Source of the DNA: Cephalotus follicularis
Lineage: Eukaryota > Streptophyta > Magnoliopsida > Oxalidales > Cephalotaceae
Assembly: GCA_001972305.1 (NCBI GenBank)
Contig: BDDD01001384.1
Span: 208,884 to 272,883 of the forward strand
Length of the DNA: 64,000 nt
Reading direction: 5' to 3'
Shown: piece by piece, positions 22,981 to 34,309 of the stretch
Layout: every line of letters begins with the position of its first letter
How positions within the stretch are numbered: position 1 is the stretch's first letter
The notes under the pieces: generated by a model
What the model was told of the DNA's origin: nothing
Database searches by the model: none
What the model saw: the letters and a program-made list of their open reading frames with translations, nothing else
Made by a program: the position numbers and the translations under genes

Positions 22981-23309
22981 GATTGTTTTGGACGTTAACC
23001 TCTATATGGTACACGTTGATGCAAATAGAGCCTGGTTGCATTATTGAGCATATGTTTGCATTGCATATTGTCATGGATTGAAATGTATATAATTGCTAAA
23101 GTGTTTTATCATTTTAGACAATGAGACTTATGGTTTTATTATAACCTGTATTTTGTACGAAATATTATATTTCAACGGATTGAATATTGTTTCGAAATGA
23201 CTGATTACATTTTGAATAAATGTATTATTTTCAAGTATTTTATAACTTATAATCTACTTGGAAAAGGATTGACTTAATTGATTGAGGGACTGTGATGGGA
23301 ATTCCGTGT

Positions 23310-23563
23310 TAGTTACTAAACACAAAGTGGAAGTAACTAGGAATTTCACATGTGTTGGCTACTAAACACAGTGTAGAAGCAGCTAGGGTTTCCCCTACAA
23401 TGATTACTAAACGCAGAGCATAAGTAACCGGGCTACTAAACACAGAGTGGAAGTAGCTAGGGACTCCCACATTCGGCGGTTACTAAACACAGAGCGGAAG
23501 TAACCGGGTTACTAAACACAGAGTGGAAGTGACCGGGTGCTAAACACAGTCTGGAAGCATCCC
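23310..23563 (+). repeat. Array of seven stem-loop units with co-varying stems
   Basis: Seven units share the loop AAACACAGAGYGGA and differ in their flanking stems. The stems are TAGTTACT/AGTAACTA, GGCTACT/AGCAGCT, GATTACT/AGTAACC, GGCTACT/AGTAGCT, GGTTACT/AGTAACC, GGTTACT/AGTGACC and GGGTGCT/AGCATCCC. Most pair over 6-8 bases, and changes on one arm are usually matched on the other by a complementary or G-U-compatible change. Units start near 23310, 23357, 23402, 23431, 23479, 23507 and 23535. The pattern suggests RNA or single-strand DNA structure. Confidence 0.75.
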
Positions 23564-23564
23564 T

Positions 23565-23765
23565 AGATGGATTGTTGTCCTTCGTGACATGATTTATTGG
23601 ATTGTTTATCCTATGTGACATGACTGTATTGGATTGTTGTCCTCTGTGACATGTTTGACTGGATTTATTGGGTCCTCTGTGACATGATTGACTGGATTGG
23701 ATTGTTGTCCTCTGTGACATGATGGATTGGATTGTTGTCCTTGAGACATGATCGATGGATTGATG
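23565..23765. repeat. GGATTGTTGTCC tandem repeat array
   Basis: About seven imperfect units of 30-42 bases carry GGATTGTTGTCCTCTGTGAC followed by ATGA. Similar words, in reverse orientation, occur in the Tekay-like LTR at 53885-54018 (GTCCACATAGGAC), so the array is an old feature of this LTR family. Open frames across it are artefacts of the repeat. Confidence 0.75.
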
Positions 23766-24309
23766 GTTGTAGCCACTTGGCATGATTGCTTACCTATTGA
23801 CTTATATACATATATATATATGTATGTATTGTGATATATATTATGTATTGCATCATGAATGCATTCATACATGACGTTCATTATCGTTGACCCCAAAGTG
23901 TATTTATATTTTCTCTACTTAGCCAGTGGATTCGGCTACGCCTATCAATTTCAGAGTGATGCAGCGGATTGACATCGCAGGAGCTTGGGGGAAAATGAAG
24001 AGGCATCAAGTTGTATTTCCTTTAAGAAATGTTAACCTAGATTATTGTAATAAATGAATTGATGTATTGATTAAATGGTTCATGCTCCGTTGTTAAGGCA
24101 ACTAATGATGATGGTTTTATTATATATTTGAAATAGAGTAACATGTAGTATGGGATGCATGTTACTTATTGGATTCAGGTCATAGTTAAATGCTTTCGCA
24201 ATGATATTATGTATTGAAAAGTTTTTAATTTGTCGTAAATTTCATAAGCTGAACATATATATGTTGATTGCCACGACCTAAGGGTCATTTATGGAAACGG
24301 GGTGTGACA

Positions 24310-24654
24310 ATTACTTTGCAAAAAAAATTTTCAAACACAACTCTACAATCCTTGTCACATAATTGACTTATGCTCAATAGATTGTGTAAAAGTCCATCAA
24401 CATATAAAACATTAGAAATAGAAGTTTGATCATTACCTATGGAGCCATATCCCATGATTCTTCCTTAGCATTGTCTCCAAAGGTGATATCTCCTCCTTGC
24501 TTTGATTCAAAATTGACAAATAAACTTTTGTCACCGGTCATGTGCTTGGAGCATCCACTATCCAAGTACCATTGTGTCTTCTCGGACAATGCCTTCAAGC
24601 ATATCTATAAAAACAATATCAAAATTTTGCTTGAGGTACCCAACAAATTTTGGC
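24310..24654 (-). pseudogene. Protease region of the SIRE element
   Basis: On the minus strand, just after the gag tail, the translation reads ALSEKTQWYLDSGCSKHM and TGDKSLFVNFESKQGGDITF. DSGC is the aspartic protease active site and SKHMTGD is its copia signature. The frame then decays into stops before the solo LTR at 24309. The domain would cut the Gag-Pol precursor. Confidence 0.85.
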
Positions 24655-26138
24655 TCATTTGGGGTTAGTTACAATGGTTCCTTTAGGAACCCAAATTTTC
24701 TTAAGTCTAACAGGTTTTGATTTATGCAATACATTTTTCTTATAAAAACAAGATGAAGAAATATGGGATTGTTTACCACAATAGTTACAAGTAACATTGA
24801 TATTTTTCTTTTTAAGAACTTCTTTTTCAATTTTATCTTTTTTCATTCTTTCAAAGAAATTTTGATAATGCTTAACACTGTTCATTTCATCATATCCTAA
24901 ACCGGCTTTATCGAATACACATCTTTGCATGCCTAAAAGTCTTTCTAATTTTTCACTACTATTAGAAAAATTTGAGAATGTTTTCTTTAGAGCATCAACT
25001 TCAATTTTAAGACATTCATTCTTCCTTTCTAATATATCTGTCTTAAGACACTCATTTTCTTTAGAATAATCTTCATTAGTCAAATTAATCATTTTTAATT
25101 GATTATTTTCATTAGTTAAACTTTTGACCTTTTTATTTAAAGAAGAAATAATAGAACTATATCTTTCTACTATCAAAACAAGTTCATCGTAGCTTACCTC
25201 GGCATTGTCTTCCTCCTCTTCCTCGATGGCCATCAATGCTAATTGAGCAACTTCTTCATGTGATTTTTCATCGGAGCTAGAGTCATCACTATCATCCCAA
25301 GTGGAAAACATGAATTTCTTTTTCTTCAAATGCTCCTTGTTTTTAAGTCTTGGGCAATCACTTTTGTAATGCCCAGGTTTTTTGCATTCAAAGAATATAA
25401 TTTCCTCAAGCTTGCTTGACTCTCCTTTTTTATGAATTTTCTTGTTTGGTTTGCCTCCAAACTTCTTCTTGCTTGCGAGGAACTTTTTGAACTTTCTTGT
25501 GATTAAAGCAAGCTCTTCATCGCTATCATCTTCGGATTCTTCATTTGTAGAGGACTTTAATACTACAACATTTTTCTTTCTCTTCACATTTTCTTCATCA
25601 TTATCCTTTTTCAAGATAGATAGTTCATGGGTATTAGAGACCCTAGGAGGTCCTCCAAAGGAAGAGTGTTGAGGTCTTTCACTTCCTCAATTTGTGTCAC
25701 TTTAGGCATCCATGCTCTAGGTAGACACCTGAGAATCTTTCTCACCATTTCAGTATTAGAATAAGTTTTATCCAAAGCTTGTAAAACATTTGTAATATTA
25801 GTAAATCTAGTGAACATAGTTTTAATATCTTCATTTTCATTCATGGTGAACATTTCATAGTCATGTACTAGGATGCTAATTTTTTCTTCTTTGACTTGAT
25901 TGGTACCTTCATAGGTAACCTCAAGTCTATCCCACATTTCCTTAGCCGAAATGCAAGACGAAACTCTATTGAAATCGCTAGAATTGATAGCACAAATTAT
26001 AATGTGTTTTGCTTTAGCATTCATTTGAACTCTCTTCCTATCTTCATCATTATAACTAGTCCTAGGTTTTGAAATTACTTCACCATTTTCATTTCTCATG
26101 GTAGGCAAGTTTGGACCATCAACAATAAGGTCCCACAA
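24655..26138 (-). pseudogene. gag of the SIRE element, two zinc knuckles (one damaged)
   Basis: From 26138 the frame reads MWDLIVDGPNLPTMRNENG, INSSDFNRVSSCISAKEMWD and IKTMFTRFTNITNVLQALDK, a UBN2-type capsid. A frameshift near 25612 leads to the second segment with SSTNEESEDDSDEELALI. The first knuckle is FFECKKPGHYKSDC, where the first Cys of the C-x2-C-x4-H-x4-C pattern is Phe. A coiled, Asn- and Lys-rich stretch follows, then an intact knuckle CNYCGKQSHISSSC and the tail KKIWVPKGTIVTNPK, which leads into protease. Two knuckles and a long acidic-coiled spacer are typical of SIRE gag. Confidence 0.9.
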
Positions 26139-26304
26139 ATTATAATCTAGAGATTAAATGAAAATGGTCATCTTAGCCTTCCAATGACTGTAGTTATTAC
26201 CATCAAAATATGATGGCTTGGAGATGTTTTGGCTTTCTTCAGAATTCAAGTTCATTGCCATGGATCTTTAAGACTCTAACAATTAAGAATTGTAAGTCTA
26301 CTCT

Positions 26305-26315
26305 CTCTGATACCA
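26305..26315 (-). other. Primer-binding site of the SIRE element
   Basis: The minus strand reads TGGTATCAGAG two bases inside the LTR end (TATTTCA-AT), complementary to initiator tRNA-Met. Confidence 0.85.
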
Positions 26316-26317
26316 AT

Positions 26318-26578
26318 TGAAATACTACAAGAGGCGGGTGAATTGTAGTATTTGTAAATTTATGAGCTTTTTCAATTTAAGCCAATATGAAACTAAATTA
26401 AAAATTCAATAAGGCAAAGAACAACTTTGAAATGTGCAGTGCATAATATGCAAAATATAAGTAAAGAGAAAGAGTAAGAGAATACAAACTCAGCTTTTAG
26501 AGTGGTTCGGCTAATCTATTACCTACGTCCACTTTTCTCAAGACCTCTTGAGATTCCACTAGTATTCTTGTAATACCC
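26318..26578 (-). repeat. 5' LTR fragment of the SIRE element
   Basis: It begins TGAAATACTACAAGAGGCGG and matches the 3' LTR at 15008 for 261 bp, to ACTAGTATTC. Another LTR then starts (26579). The remaining 1.07 kb of this LTR is not found on the right, because the sequence changes to gypsy at 27273. Confidence 0.85.
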
Positions 26579-27272
26579 ACAATTTTTAATTCAATGTATA
26601 TTGTACAATTAATTAATAAAATATACATTGATTCGAAATTTGATACTTAATTATCCTTTTAGTTAAGCTAATTGTTGTTATGGGATTTAATTGAGGATTT
26701 AATCGAATGAGTTAGGGACCCAATTGAAAGAAATTGAAAGTTGGATTATAAGGATTTGAAGAAACTAAAAATGGCGACAAACCATCAACGCCTAACGTTA
26801 ATCATTAACGCTTTGAACAAGTGCCAAACCATCAACGCCTAACTACAAGCTTCGAAGCTTTGAGATTACCCGACGATGCCCAGGGACAACTAGTGACGCT
26901 TTGCACGGTGTCAGGTGAGTGCTACGCGTCAAATGAAGCAGAGCAGTGGCACCAAACATTTCCCTTATGCAGCAGGTGTCTTAGGACGTGTCAATGACGC
27001 CCAAGACGTGTCCCTACCAGCTGTCGAATGAGGGATGAGTGTATTCCACCTGTTACCTGCAAAAATAGAAGGAGAAAGAACAAAACAAAAGAGAAAAACA
27101 GTGAATAAAGAGAGAGAAGGAAGGTGACAGAGGTTTGAGTTAAGCTAACTGGTGAATCACTGAGACGTTTGAATCCTTTATATCAGCCACTGAGTGGTTA
27201 ACGTGAGTGTTAGAAACACTGAGAAGAGGAGGAATCGTTCTAGGGGGAAATTATGGTGTTTGCATGTTAAGG
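26579..27272 (+). mobile_element. Truncated Tekay/Del-like LTR (member 3)
   Basis: It starts TGTAATACCCACAATTTTT inside the SIRE 5' LTR and runs about 694 bp to a junction with gypsy gag near 27272. No matching CGGGTGTGACA end is present, so the rest of the LTR was lost when the junction formed. It contains the words AACCATCAACGCCTAAC (twice), TTAACGCTTTG and the perfect palindrome AAGCTTCGAAGCTT (near 26848), again of the TCGA-centred class. Confidence 0.65.
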
Positions 27273-28056
27273 GATTGGATCCGTAGAGGTCATTTACGAA
27301 AACACGTCGACAGGGATGCTCCTCAGGGAAGAAGAGAGGGCAGAGAAGAAGCTCCACAACAGGAAGAGGAGGTGCAGCCCAGGGGTGTGATACACACCAT
27401 CTCTGGAAGGGTCGCATCTGGTGGCGATCATAACAGGGCTAGAAAAGCCTATGCTAGACAAACATTTGTCGTGCAACAATACACGCATAGAAAAAGGTTC
27501 AAGATTGGTGGAGAATAGGAGGTAATATCCTTCTCAGAGGCAGACTTAGTGAGAGTACATCTCCCTAATGAGAATCCAGTAGTAGTAACTCTTTAAGTGT
27601 AATTATTCACAATGAAGAGAATCCTTCTTGACAGTGGGAGCTCGGCGGATATCCTCTACAAACATGCCTTTGATCAATTGAAAATACCAGAGGACTAGCT
27701 AAGGCCGGTAAAGACTCCTCTGGTAGGCTTTGCGGGAGAGATGGTCAATCCTTTGGGATCCATCGATTTGTCAGTCATTGTAGGCACAACCCCTCGCCAA
27801 ACCCAAGTGCAAATGACTTTTCTACTGGTTGATACACAAATCCCATACAATGATATAATTGGGCATCTAGGATTGAACATGATGGAGGCCATAGTGTCAA
27901 CAAGGCACTTACTTGTGAAGTTTCCGACTAGGTTTGGTGTGGGGCAAGTCAAAGGAGACCAGCAGGCAACAAGGCAGTGCTATCAGACTGTTTTGAAGGA
28001 CAAGGGGAAGGGAAGAGCCCTTCCCATAGGAAATGTGGAGCTCATAGGAGAAGTTG
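27273..28056 (+). pseudogene. Duplicated gypsy segment: gag end and protease
   Basis: This repeats 13255-14045 with roughly 10% differences. It reads IRRGHLRKHVDRDAPQGRRE, RGVIHTISGRVASGGDHNRA, FSEADL, FTMKRILLDSGSSADILYKH, LVGFAGEMVNPLGSIDLSVI, QVQMTFLLVDTQIPYNDIIG and VSTRHLLVKFPTRFGVGQ. The protease DSG is intact here. The TAG in PED*LR is shared with the first copy but absent from gypsy B, which supports duplication after the mutation. The left boundary is an abrupt junction with LTR member 3. Confidence 0.9.
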
Positions 28057-29041
28057 TGTAATAGCCCTAAATATTATTAAGAATTATTATTGGGATTTGT
28101 AATAATTTTTTGACCTTTTGGGTTGGGCCCGAATTTTATGATGTATTTATTTGGGCCTTAATGGAGCATAATTTGTGAACTTGGGCTAAAGGAATTATGT
28201 TATTCTCCTTTGGCTGGATTTAATGGTATAATTGGAATTTTGGGCTTGTATGAGGAAAGCTTAATTTGGCCCAAGTGGAGGAGGCTGGCCCAAGCCTAGT
28301 AATGGCCTTTCACCCGTTGGTTTGGTCTAGGAAGTTCCAGACTCTTCCAATGGCTATTATAAAATGAAAGTGGGACCTGGGAGACACATTTTTCAGCCAT
28401 TTTCTTCATAACTCATTCTAGAGAATTCGGGAGAGACAGAGAGAATGCGAGTGTGGACAAGAGGGGCACGGTCCATGGAGCCCCCATGTCTTCCACACCC
28501 CATTTGTGTAAATCCCCCTTTCCTGGGAGTAAGGTGGTGTGTAAGGAGGAAGAAATTGGCAAGCTAGAAGTGTAGCAGTCCCCAGCTTTAAGGAAAGCCA
28601 GGATTTATGAGGAGAGAAGGAAGCATCTCCGTTTTCAACCTTTACCCAGGTAGGTTGCTCCATGTCCGAGTGCCTACCAACATGTTTGTGTGTTATTGTT
28701 TGTCTGTCTATTGTGTGAATTTAATGTTTATTGCCTGTGTACAATTGCTATTGTTGATTATTGCATTAGAAAGTAGATTATGATTAATCATTTAGAGGAC
28801 GTTGTTGAAACACGTGCGCCATTGTGCATTTGGTAAGTGGCCTACGCGCCGGGCAACATCATCCCTGCACCTTGCTACTCGTCATGCCCGCTAGCGTCAC
28901 CTACAGAGACGCTAAGATGAAGGATGGGCTCGCCTGACCATGCGTCTGAGCATGGAGACGCGCTGAGCTCCTTGCCGGTGGATGCCTGAATTCCTTCATT
29001 TCCAGCATGCGCCAAGTATGTGTTCAAAGTGTGCTATTTAC

Positions 29042-29330
29042 GATGCCCGGGGTGACATGCCCGAGGAGACAATGCCCGGGATGACATGCCCGAGGAGACG
29101 ATGCCCGGGGTGACATGCGCCCGAGGAGATGTGATGCCAGGGCAGACATGCCCGAGCTCCTCTGTTAATGCCTGGGGAGCCATGTGCCCGTGGTGGTGAC
29201 GCCAGAGGAGTTGTGCTGGGATGCCATGCCAGGAATGTCACGAGCCCGAGGTGACAACGCCTGGAAGGACAGGCGCCGAGGTGACGATGCCAGGGGTAAC
29301 ATATGCTATGTGCCAACGCCAGAGGAGCCG
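29042..29330. repeat. 29-bp tandem repeats with CCCGGG cores
   Basis: Three near-exact units (from 29042, 29071 and 29100) combine GATGCCCGGGGTGACATG with CCCGAGGAGAC. Increasingly decayed copies follow to about 29330 (GATGCCAGGGCAGACATG, GTGACAACGCC). The block is far more GC-rich than its surroundings. Confidence 0.8.
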
Positions 29331-29689
29331 TCCATGGCTCTTCCCTACCATGCTCGCATTATGATCCTCCTTCACCTTCGTCGAGCATGAGACGACACTA
29401 AGTTCTCCCCTACCATGAGCCAAGTATACATACTATGCATGCATTGTCCCCTGGAGTTGTCCCCTATATGCCCCTACGTGGAAAGGAAATGGAATATGAG
29501 TATGTATATGTCCCATGGCACGACCTCCCTGCATGCGACACGAAGAAGGAAATTGGATAAGTATAGGCATGCATCCCCGAGCAGGTAATTATGTGATGAA
29601 TATAGCCTTACATGCACTCTTTTATACCCAGGACATATTAAGGGAAGGAAATAGAATTAGAAAATGGAATGAAAAAGGAAAAGACTTAG

Positions 29690-29940
29690 ATAGATGGTCC
29701 CAGGCTGGTGAGCCCAACAGGGGAGAATTTCGCCGATCAGGTGAGCCCAAGGGATAAACTCCACGAGGCTGGTGATCTTGGGCGAATCCGCCAATCGTGA
29801 ACCTAAGGGTGAATTCCACCAGAGCTTGTGATCCAAAGGGTGAACCGCAGAGCAAGTGAGCAAAGGGCGAATTCTGCTCAGCAGGTGAACCTGGAGGAGA
29901 ATATCGCGGGCTGGTGAGCCTAAAGGTGAACCTTGTACAC
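29690..29940. repeat. Degenerate ~45-bp repeats (GGTGAGCC ... GAATTCCGCC)
   Basis: Five or six loose copies combine GGTGAGCCCAA or GGTGAACC with GGGCGAATTC or GGGTGAATTC. They lie in solo LTR member 4, between the CCCGGG repeats and the LTR end. Confidence 0.55.
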
Positions 29941-30484
29941 TGACCAGATCATAGGATGACCGGACTAGACTCCTTTGTATGTGATATTTATGGTTTGAGT
30001 AGAGTAGTCCAAGGATAAAGGATGATAAAGGTTATGTTATGGATTTTGGACTCATGCATTGTGTTTTATGATATTTTCTCCTCTGCTATGTTTTGGTTGT
30101 TCCTCTGGTATGTGTCCATGCATGTTGTAACCTACACAACCCCCAGGGTTGCTGACCCATTCCTTTGAATGGGCCAGGTACAGTGACAGGTAATGGAGGC
30201 ACATCGCAACAGCACTGAGGATAGAGGATTGTGTAAGTTCCTCCTCGACAGTACGCTTGTATGGACGAATTACAGGAAATAATTATGTAATTAGTTATTT
30301 TTTTATCTGCTGGTTGTAGCAGAGTAGTTTATATGTTATAACTGGGTCTGTATATCCACACATTAAATAAATAATTATGGTTATGATTATTTAAGTTTTA
30401 ATTTTTATGGTATTGATTAATGATGTTTGTACAGATTTCCACGTGTCGAGTCGTGGGGCCCAACCCACGGTTCGGAGCGTAACA

Positions 30485-31448
30485 AATGGAGCCTGAGCGT
30501 CCACAGCCCACAGAAAATGTGGTGCAGGTGCCTTTGGAGGAAGGCAATGCAGAGAAAGTCTTCCAAGTTGGCTCCCAACTTGGAGAGGTGGAGAAAGAGG
30601 AACTAATAACGTTCCTCAAAAACAACAGAGATGTATTTGCCTGGTCAGGAAAGGAGGTTCCAGGAATCAGTCTAGAGGTAATGGTCGACGAGCTAAGTGT
30701 GGATCCAATGCGGCCTCCGACCAGGCAAAAGAAGAGAAATTTCGCCCCCAAGAGGCAGCAGGTGATAGCAGATGAAGTGAATAAACTTATGCAAACGAGT
30801 TTATAAGGGAAGTGCAATACTCTGACTAGCTGGCGAACCCGGTACTAGTCAAGAAAGCCAATAGCAAGTGGAGGATGTGTATAGACTTCATAGACCTCAA
30901 CAAGGCTTGTCAAAAAGATCACTTGCCCCTCCCGAAGATTGATCAACTAGCGGATGCAACTTCTGGCTATAGAATGTTGAGCTTCTTGGATGCTTACTCT
31001 GGCTACAATCAAATTCCTATGTATGCGCCAGATGAGAACAAGACAGCCTTCATCACTGATGAGGGTATGTATTGTTATAAAGTCATGCCCTTCGGATTAA
31101 AAAATGCCAGTGCGGCCTACCAACGGGTTGGTCAACAAAACTTTTCAACCACAAATCGGGAGGAATATAGAGGTTTATATTGACGACATGCTTGTCAAGA
31201 CACCGGCGAGGAGTCCGCATATCAGAGACTTGGAGGAGACTTTTGGGGTATTAAGAAAATACAAGATGCACCTCAATCCTTCTAAGAGCACTCACCTCTG
31301 GTAAATTTCTTGGGTTCATGGTCTCCAGCAGAGGAATAGAGGCCAACCCAGAGAAGATCTCGGCTATTCAGAGCATGAAGCCTCCTTAGTCTGTAAGGGA
31401 TATGCAGACGATGAACGACAAAATTGCAGTCTTGAGTAGATTTGTCTC
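30485..31448 (+). pseudogene. Duplicated gypsy segment: reverse transcriptase
   Basis: This repeats 14040-15007. It reads EPERPQPTENVVQVPLEE, LITFLKNNRDVFAWSGKE, LVKKANSKWRMCIDFIDLN, ADATSGYRMLSFLDAYSGYN, CYKVMPFGLKNASAAYQR, a frameshift, IGRNIEVYIDDMLVKTPA with an intact YIDD, then GFMVSSRGIEANP. It carries fewer stops than the first copy. A small deletion at KSTH removes part of the thumb. It ends with GTCTC (31444-31448), the same SIRE target site as in the first copy. Confidence 0.9.
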
Positions 31449-33194
31449 TGAAATTCTACAAGAGGGGGGTGAATTGTAGTATTTATAAATTTATGAGCTT
31501 TTTTTATTTAAGCCAATATGAAACTAAATTAAAAATTCAATAAGGCAAAGAACAAATTTGAAATGTGCAGTGAATAATATGCAAAATATATGTGAAGAGA
31601 AAGAGTAAGGGAATGCAAACTCAGTTTTCAGAGTGGTTTGGCTAATCTCTTGCCTACGTTCACTTTTCTTAAGACCTCTTGAGATTCCACTAGTATTCTC
31701 TCCTGAATACAATCTCCGAATTACTTTGTAGGAAGAATTTGGTGCACCTTTACAATATCTTGTAATTGAACTCAATTACAAACACTTCTCACTAAGGATT
31801 CACTCCTCTTTATAATCGAATTAAACAATGGTTGTTTGATGTTTTGTGTAACCTCTCTAAGGTTGGAATTTGACTGAATTTGCTCACTTAAAAAGACTCA
31901 GAATTTCCTCATAAGATAACAAAAGCTAATTGTCACACCCCGCTTTCGATAAACACACATAAAAGTGGTAAAGGCAATTAACATTAGGATTCAGCTCATG
32001 CAAATACCGTAAAATTTAAACATTTCAAATAAGATATCAATTGCGGAAGCATTAAACTCATAAGCTGAAAAACACGTAACGTGCATCCCATACTGCACAC
32101 TACTCAATACAAGTCTGTCATTGTTAAAAGCCCATAAACGGAGCGTGATCCACAATACATTAATCAGTAACATCCAAAATTCTAGTAAACCGAAAAATAC
32201 GATACACAACGCACAAATGGACATAACCCTTGATGAAAACATTATTAAAAACTTGTACTTCATCCATGCTGATTCCCAAGTCGGTTCACTGCATCAATCT
32301 GTAAAGTAGGGGGTTAGCCTTTGTCCTCACTCGGCTAAGTCATAAGAGTACTTTGGGATCAACATTACATGCATGTCATGAAATGTATGCGTAGATGATG
32401 CAGTGCAGTAGAAAATACCAGTTTATATATATATATGAAAAAATATATAAGTTAGCAGTACAGTAAAATAACAGTAGACAGTACAGTAGTAACCCAGCCA
32501 GGGCTACAACACAGGCACAGTAGTATCCAAAAAGGACTAGCAAACAGTACAGCAAGTCCACAAAGGGCCTAACAAACAGGCAGGCACTATGTGCAACGCC
32601 GCCAACTCCTGGCCCCACCTTACACTCCCACTTCGGTCCCTTCTCCACGCAACCAAGCAAGACAACAGTACAGTACAGTGAGTTACCTAGCCAACTCCTG
32701 GCCCCTAGGTCAACCCTGCCACTAGTCATCGCTGGCAGTCCCCGCCACGCAACTAGTACGGCTCAAACACAAACACAGTAAATTCAGAGAGCAACACAGT
32801 GAATCATTACAGTAAACAATGCAATAAACAGTACAGTGGTGATCGTTGGATCAATAACAGGCAGTTAATTTCAAAATGTTTTCAAGAGTCATAAACATTT
32901 GAAATATGTATTTTCAGTAGTGGAAAATACTTTTAAACAGTTCAGTGGGTTGGAAATACTTTCCCAGTTTTTCAAAAATATGTTATTATCAAATATCTAT
33001 TTCGTATTCAAAATAGTCATTTTCAGTTTCACATATGCATTTCTAAATTAACATAGTAATGTAGAAATCATAAACAGTTTATAATCAGTCAATAAACAGG
33101 CAGTAAACAGTACACATGCAATGCATACAGATGCCCTAATGCATCCTAATCGGAGTCGGGATCATCGCGCATCGTTTTAAGCAAGAGAGGCCCA

Positions 33195-33480
33195 AACAAC
33201 AGCTTGAGAGTCGGCTGAATTCGTCACCAATCGGCTATTTTGGGTAATCAGTACAGGAGTAGTCGGCTAGTTCCTTCTACCAGTCGACTCTTCATCAGGT
33301 AGTCGGGTGTTATCCTTAAACAGTCGACTGTATCGGTACAGCAGTTTAAGAAATCGTTCAGATAACACTTCCCGCCATTTTCTGGGCAGGATATCGCAAG
33401 TACAGTCGACTTTTTTCCTTCAACAGCCGGCTGTTTCGGTTGAGCAGTCGACTGTCTTCCTTCGACAGTCGACTATTCAG
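33195..33480. repeat. TCGA palindrome cluster, AGTCGACT vocabulary (first cluster)
   Basis: About ten copies occur: GAGTCGGCTG, CAATCGGCTA, TAGTCGGCTA, CAGTCGACTC, CAGTCGACTGTATCGG, CAGTCGACTT, CAGCCGGCTG, CAGTCGACTGTC and CAGTCGACTA. The cluster follows GGGATCATCGCGCATCG, which aligns with GGGATCGTTCCGTATCG just before the cluster at 56949. Confidence 0.8.
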
Positions 33481-34309
33481 GGGAACCAGTTACATGCAAT
33501 CAAATATATATCACTCAAATGGATCATTTCAAGCATCCATATATATTCTCAAGACAGAATATCATCAATCAGTCCTCAAAAGGTTCATAGAACACAACAG
33601 TAAACATGCATTTTATCCAGTAATTCAATACCAAGATAAAATTCAACATGCATGTACATGGACTCAAATGATTCTTAACAGTAAGCATGGCATGCAAAAA
33701 ACCAGTAGTAACCATGGCATAACAACTGAACATCATAGCTCATAAGTAGGCAACCAATCGCAGGACATTCAGTAATCTTGAGCTCAAAGTATAAACATAA
33801 CTTCCCCTACCTTTTGATTCCAAGTTAGGAATCTGTAAGTCCACCTCTTTTAGTACGAACCACAGCTCCTCCAAGCTTCCCAGGTCTGGTTTGCAAGCCC
33901 AGGTTCAAGCTCCAAGTCCCAGTTTCTCTCGGTTCAACATGGGAGGAAAAGTTCTCCCTCAATCTCTCATAAAACTCTCCTATTTCCCTCTCATAGACTG
34001 TTTCTTTCCTTCCAAAATCACAGTCCCTCTTAGGTTTCAATAGCTCGGCAGATGAGGAGAACGGAGAAGCTTTAAACAGCTGAAAAACTCTCCCTCCTTC
34101 ATCAACCCGAAAAAAGCATATGCATGTGACATTTCCTTCACCCTTTGGCAACTTCTAAGCACCATCTATCAAAAACTGCCTCAGATTCGGTCTGGACAGC
34201 ATGCATGTGTTGTCTCTGTTCCCTGCATGAGCAGCATGATGCCCAGGTGTCACCCCATTTCTTTCCCATCAGCTGCTGCATGTGATCACTTCACATGTTT
34301 GCTGACAGA

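Larger units (their letters stand above)
21176..24309 (+). mobile_element. Solo LTR, Tekay/Del-like, 3,134 bp (member 2)
   Basis: It starts TGTAATGCCCCAGAATTTC, ends CGGGGTGTGACA, and is flanked by a perfect 5-bp TSD ATTAC (21171-21175 and 24310-24314) between SIRE integrase and protease. No gag or pol is present. Features in order are a GA-rich stretch (21440-21600), a TCGA palindrome cluster (22622-22980), a stem-loop array (23310-23563), a GGATTGTTGTCC repeat array (23565-23765), a (TA)n tract (about 23810), and a TTAGCC...GGCT box near 23922-23945. That box is shared in reverse with members at 32305 and 53670. Confidence 0.85.
15008..26578 (-). mobile_element. SIRE/Maximus-type copia element inserted in gypsy A RT
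   Basis: The element lies on the minus strand: 3' LTR at 15008-16336, an extra ORF, RNase H, RT, integrase, protease, gag, primer-binding site and the first 261 bp of the 5' LTR, which breaks at 26578. Zinc-knuckle pairs, long LTRs (1.3 kb) and the ORF between pol and the 3' LTR are SIRE traits. The left TSD is GTCTC; the same GTCTC follows the related solo LTR at 35491. The internal region is interrupted by a solo LTR (21176-24309). Pol has frameshifts and lost catalytic residues. Confidence 0.9.
28057..30484 (+). mobile_element. Solo LTR, Tekay/Del-like, 2,428 bp (member 4)
   Basis: It starts TGTAATAGCCCTAAATATT and ends GGTTCGGAGCGTAACA, and splits the duplicated gypsy between GGAGAAGT and GGAGCCTGAG. 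Flanks AAGTT and AAATG are only an approximate TSD. No coding signal is present. It contains a 29-bp CCCGGG repeat block (29042-29330) and a second array (29690-29940). A CAGGGTTGCTGACCC...GGGCCAGG box near 30147 occupies the place of the TTAGCC...GGCT box in the other members. Its last 50 bases resemble the outer end of the copia 1 LTR. Confidence 0.7.

Noticed and set aside
23457..23896. Open frames on the minus strand rich in QSCHRGQQSNP repeats
   Set aside because: They arise from the GGATTGTTGTCC tandem array; repetitive frames without any domain.
28418..29863. Several 60-90-codon frames in the GC-rich part of solo LTR member 4
   Set aside because: The higher GC content lengthens chance frames; no motif, and they overlap tandem repeats.
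13255..31448. Duplicated gypsy block as a haplotype-merging assembly error
   Set aside because: The copies differ by roughly 10% and carry different later insertions, too much for two haplotypes of one locus; still worth a long-read check.
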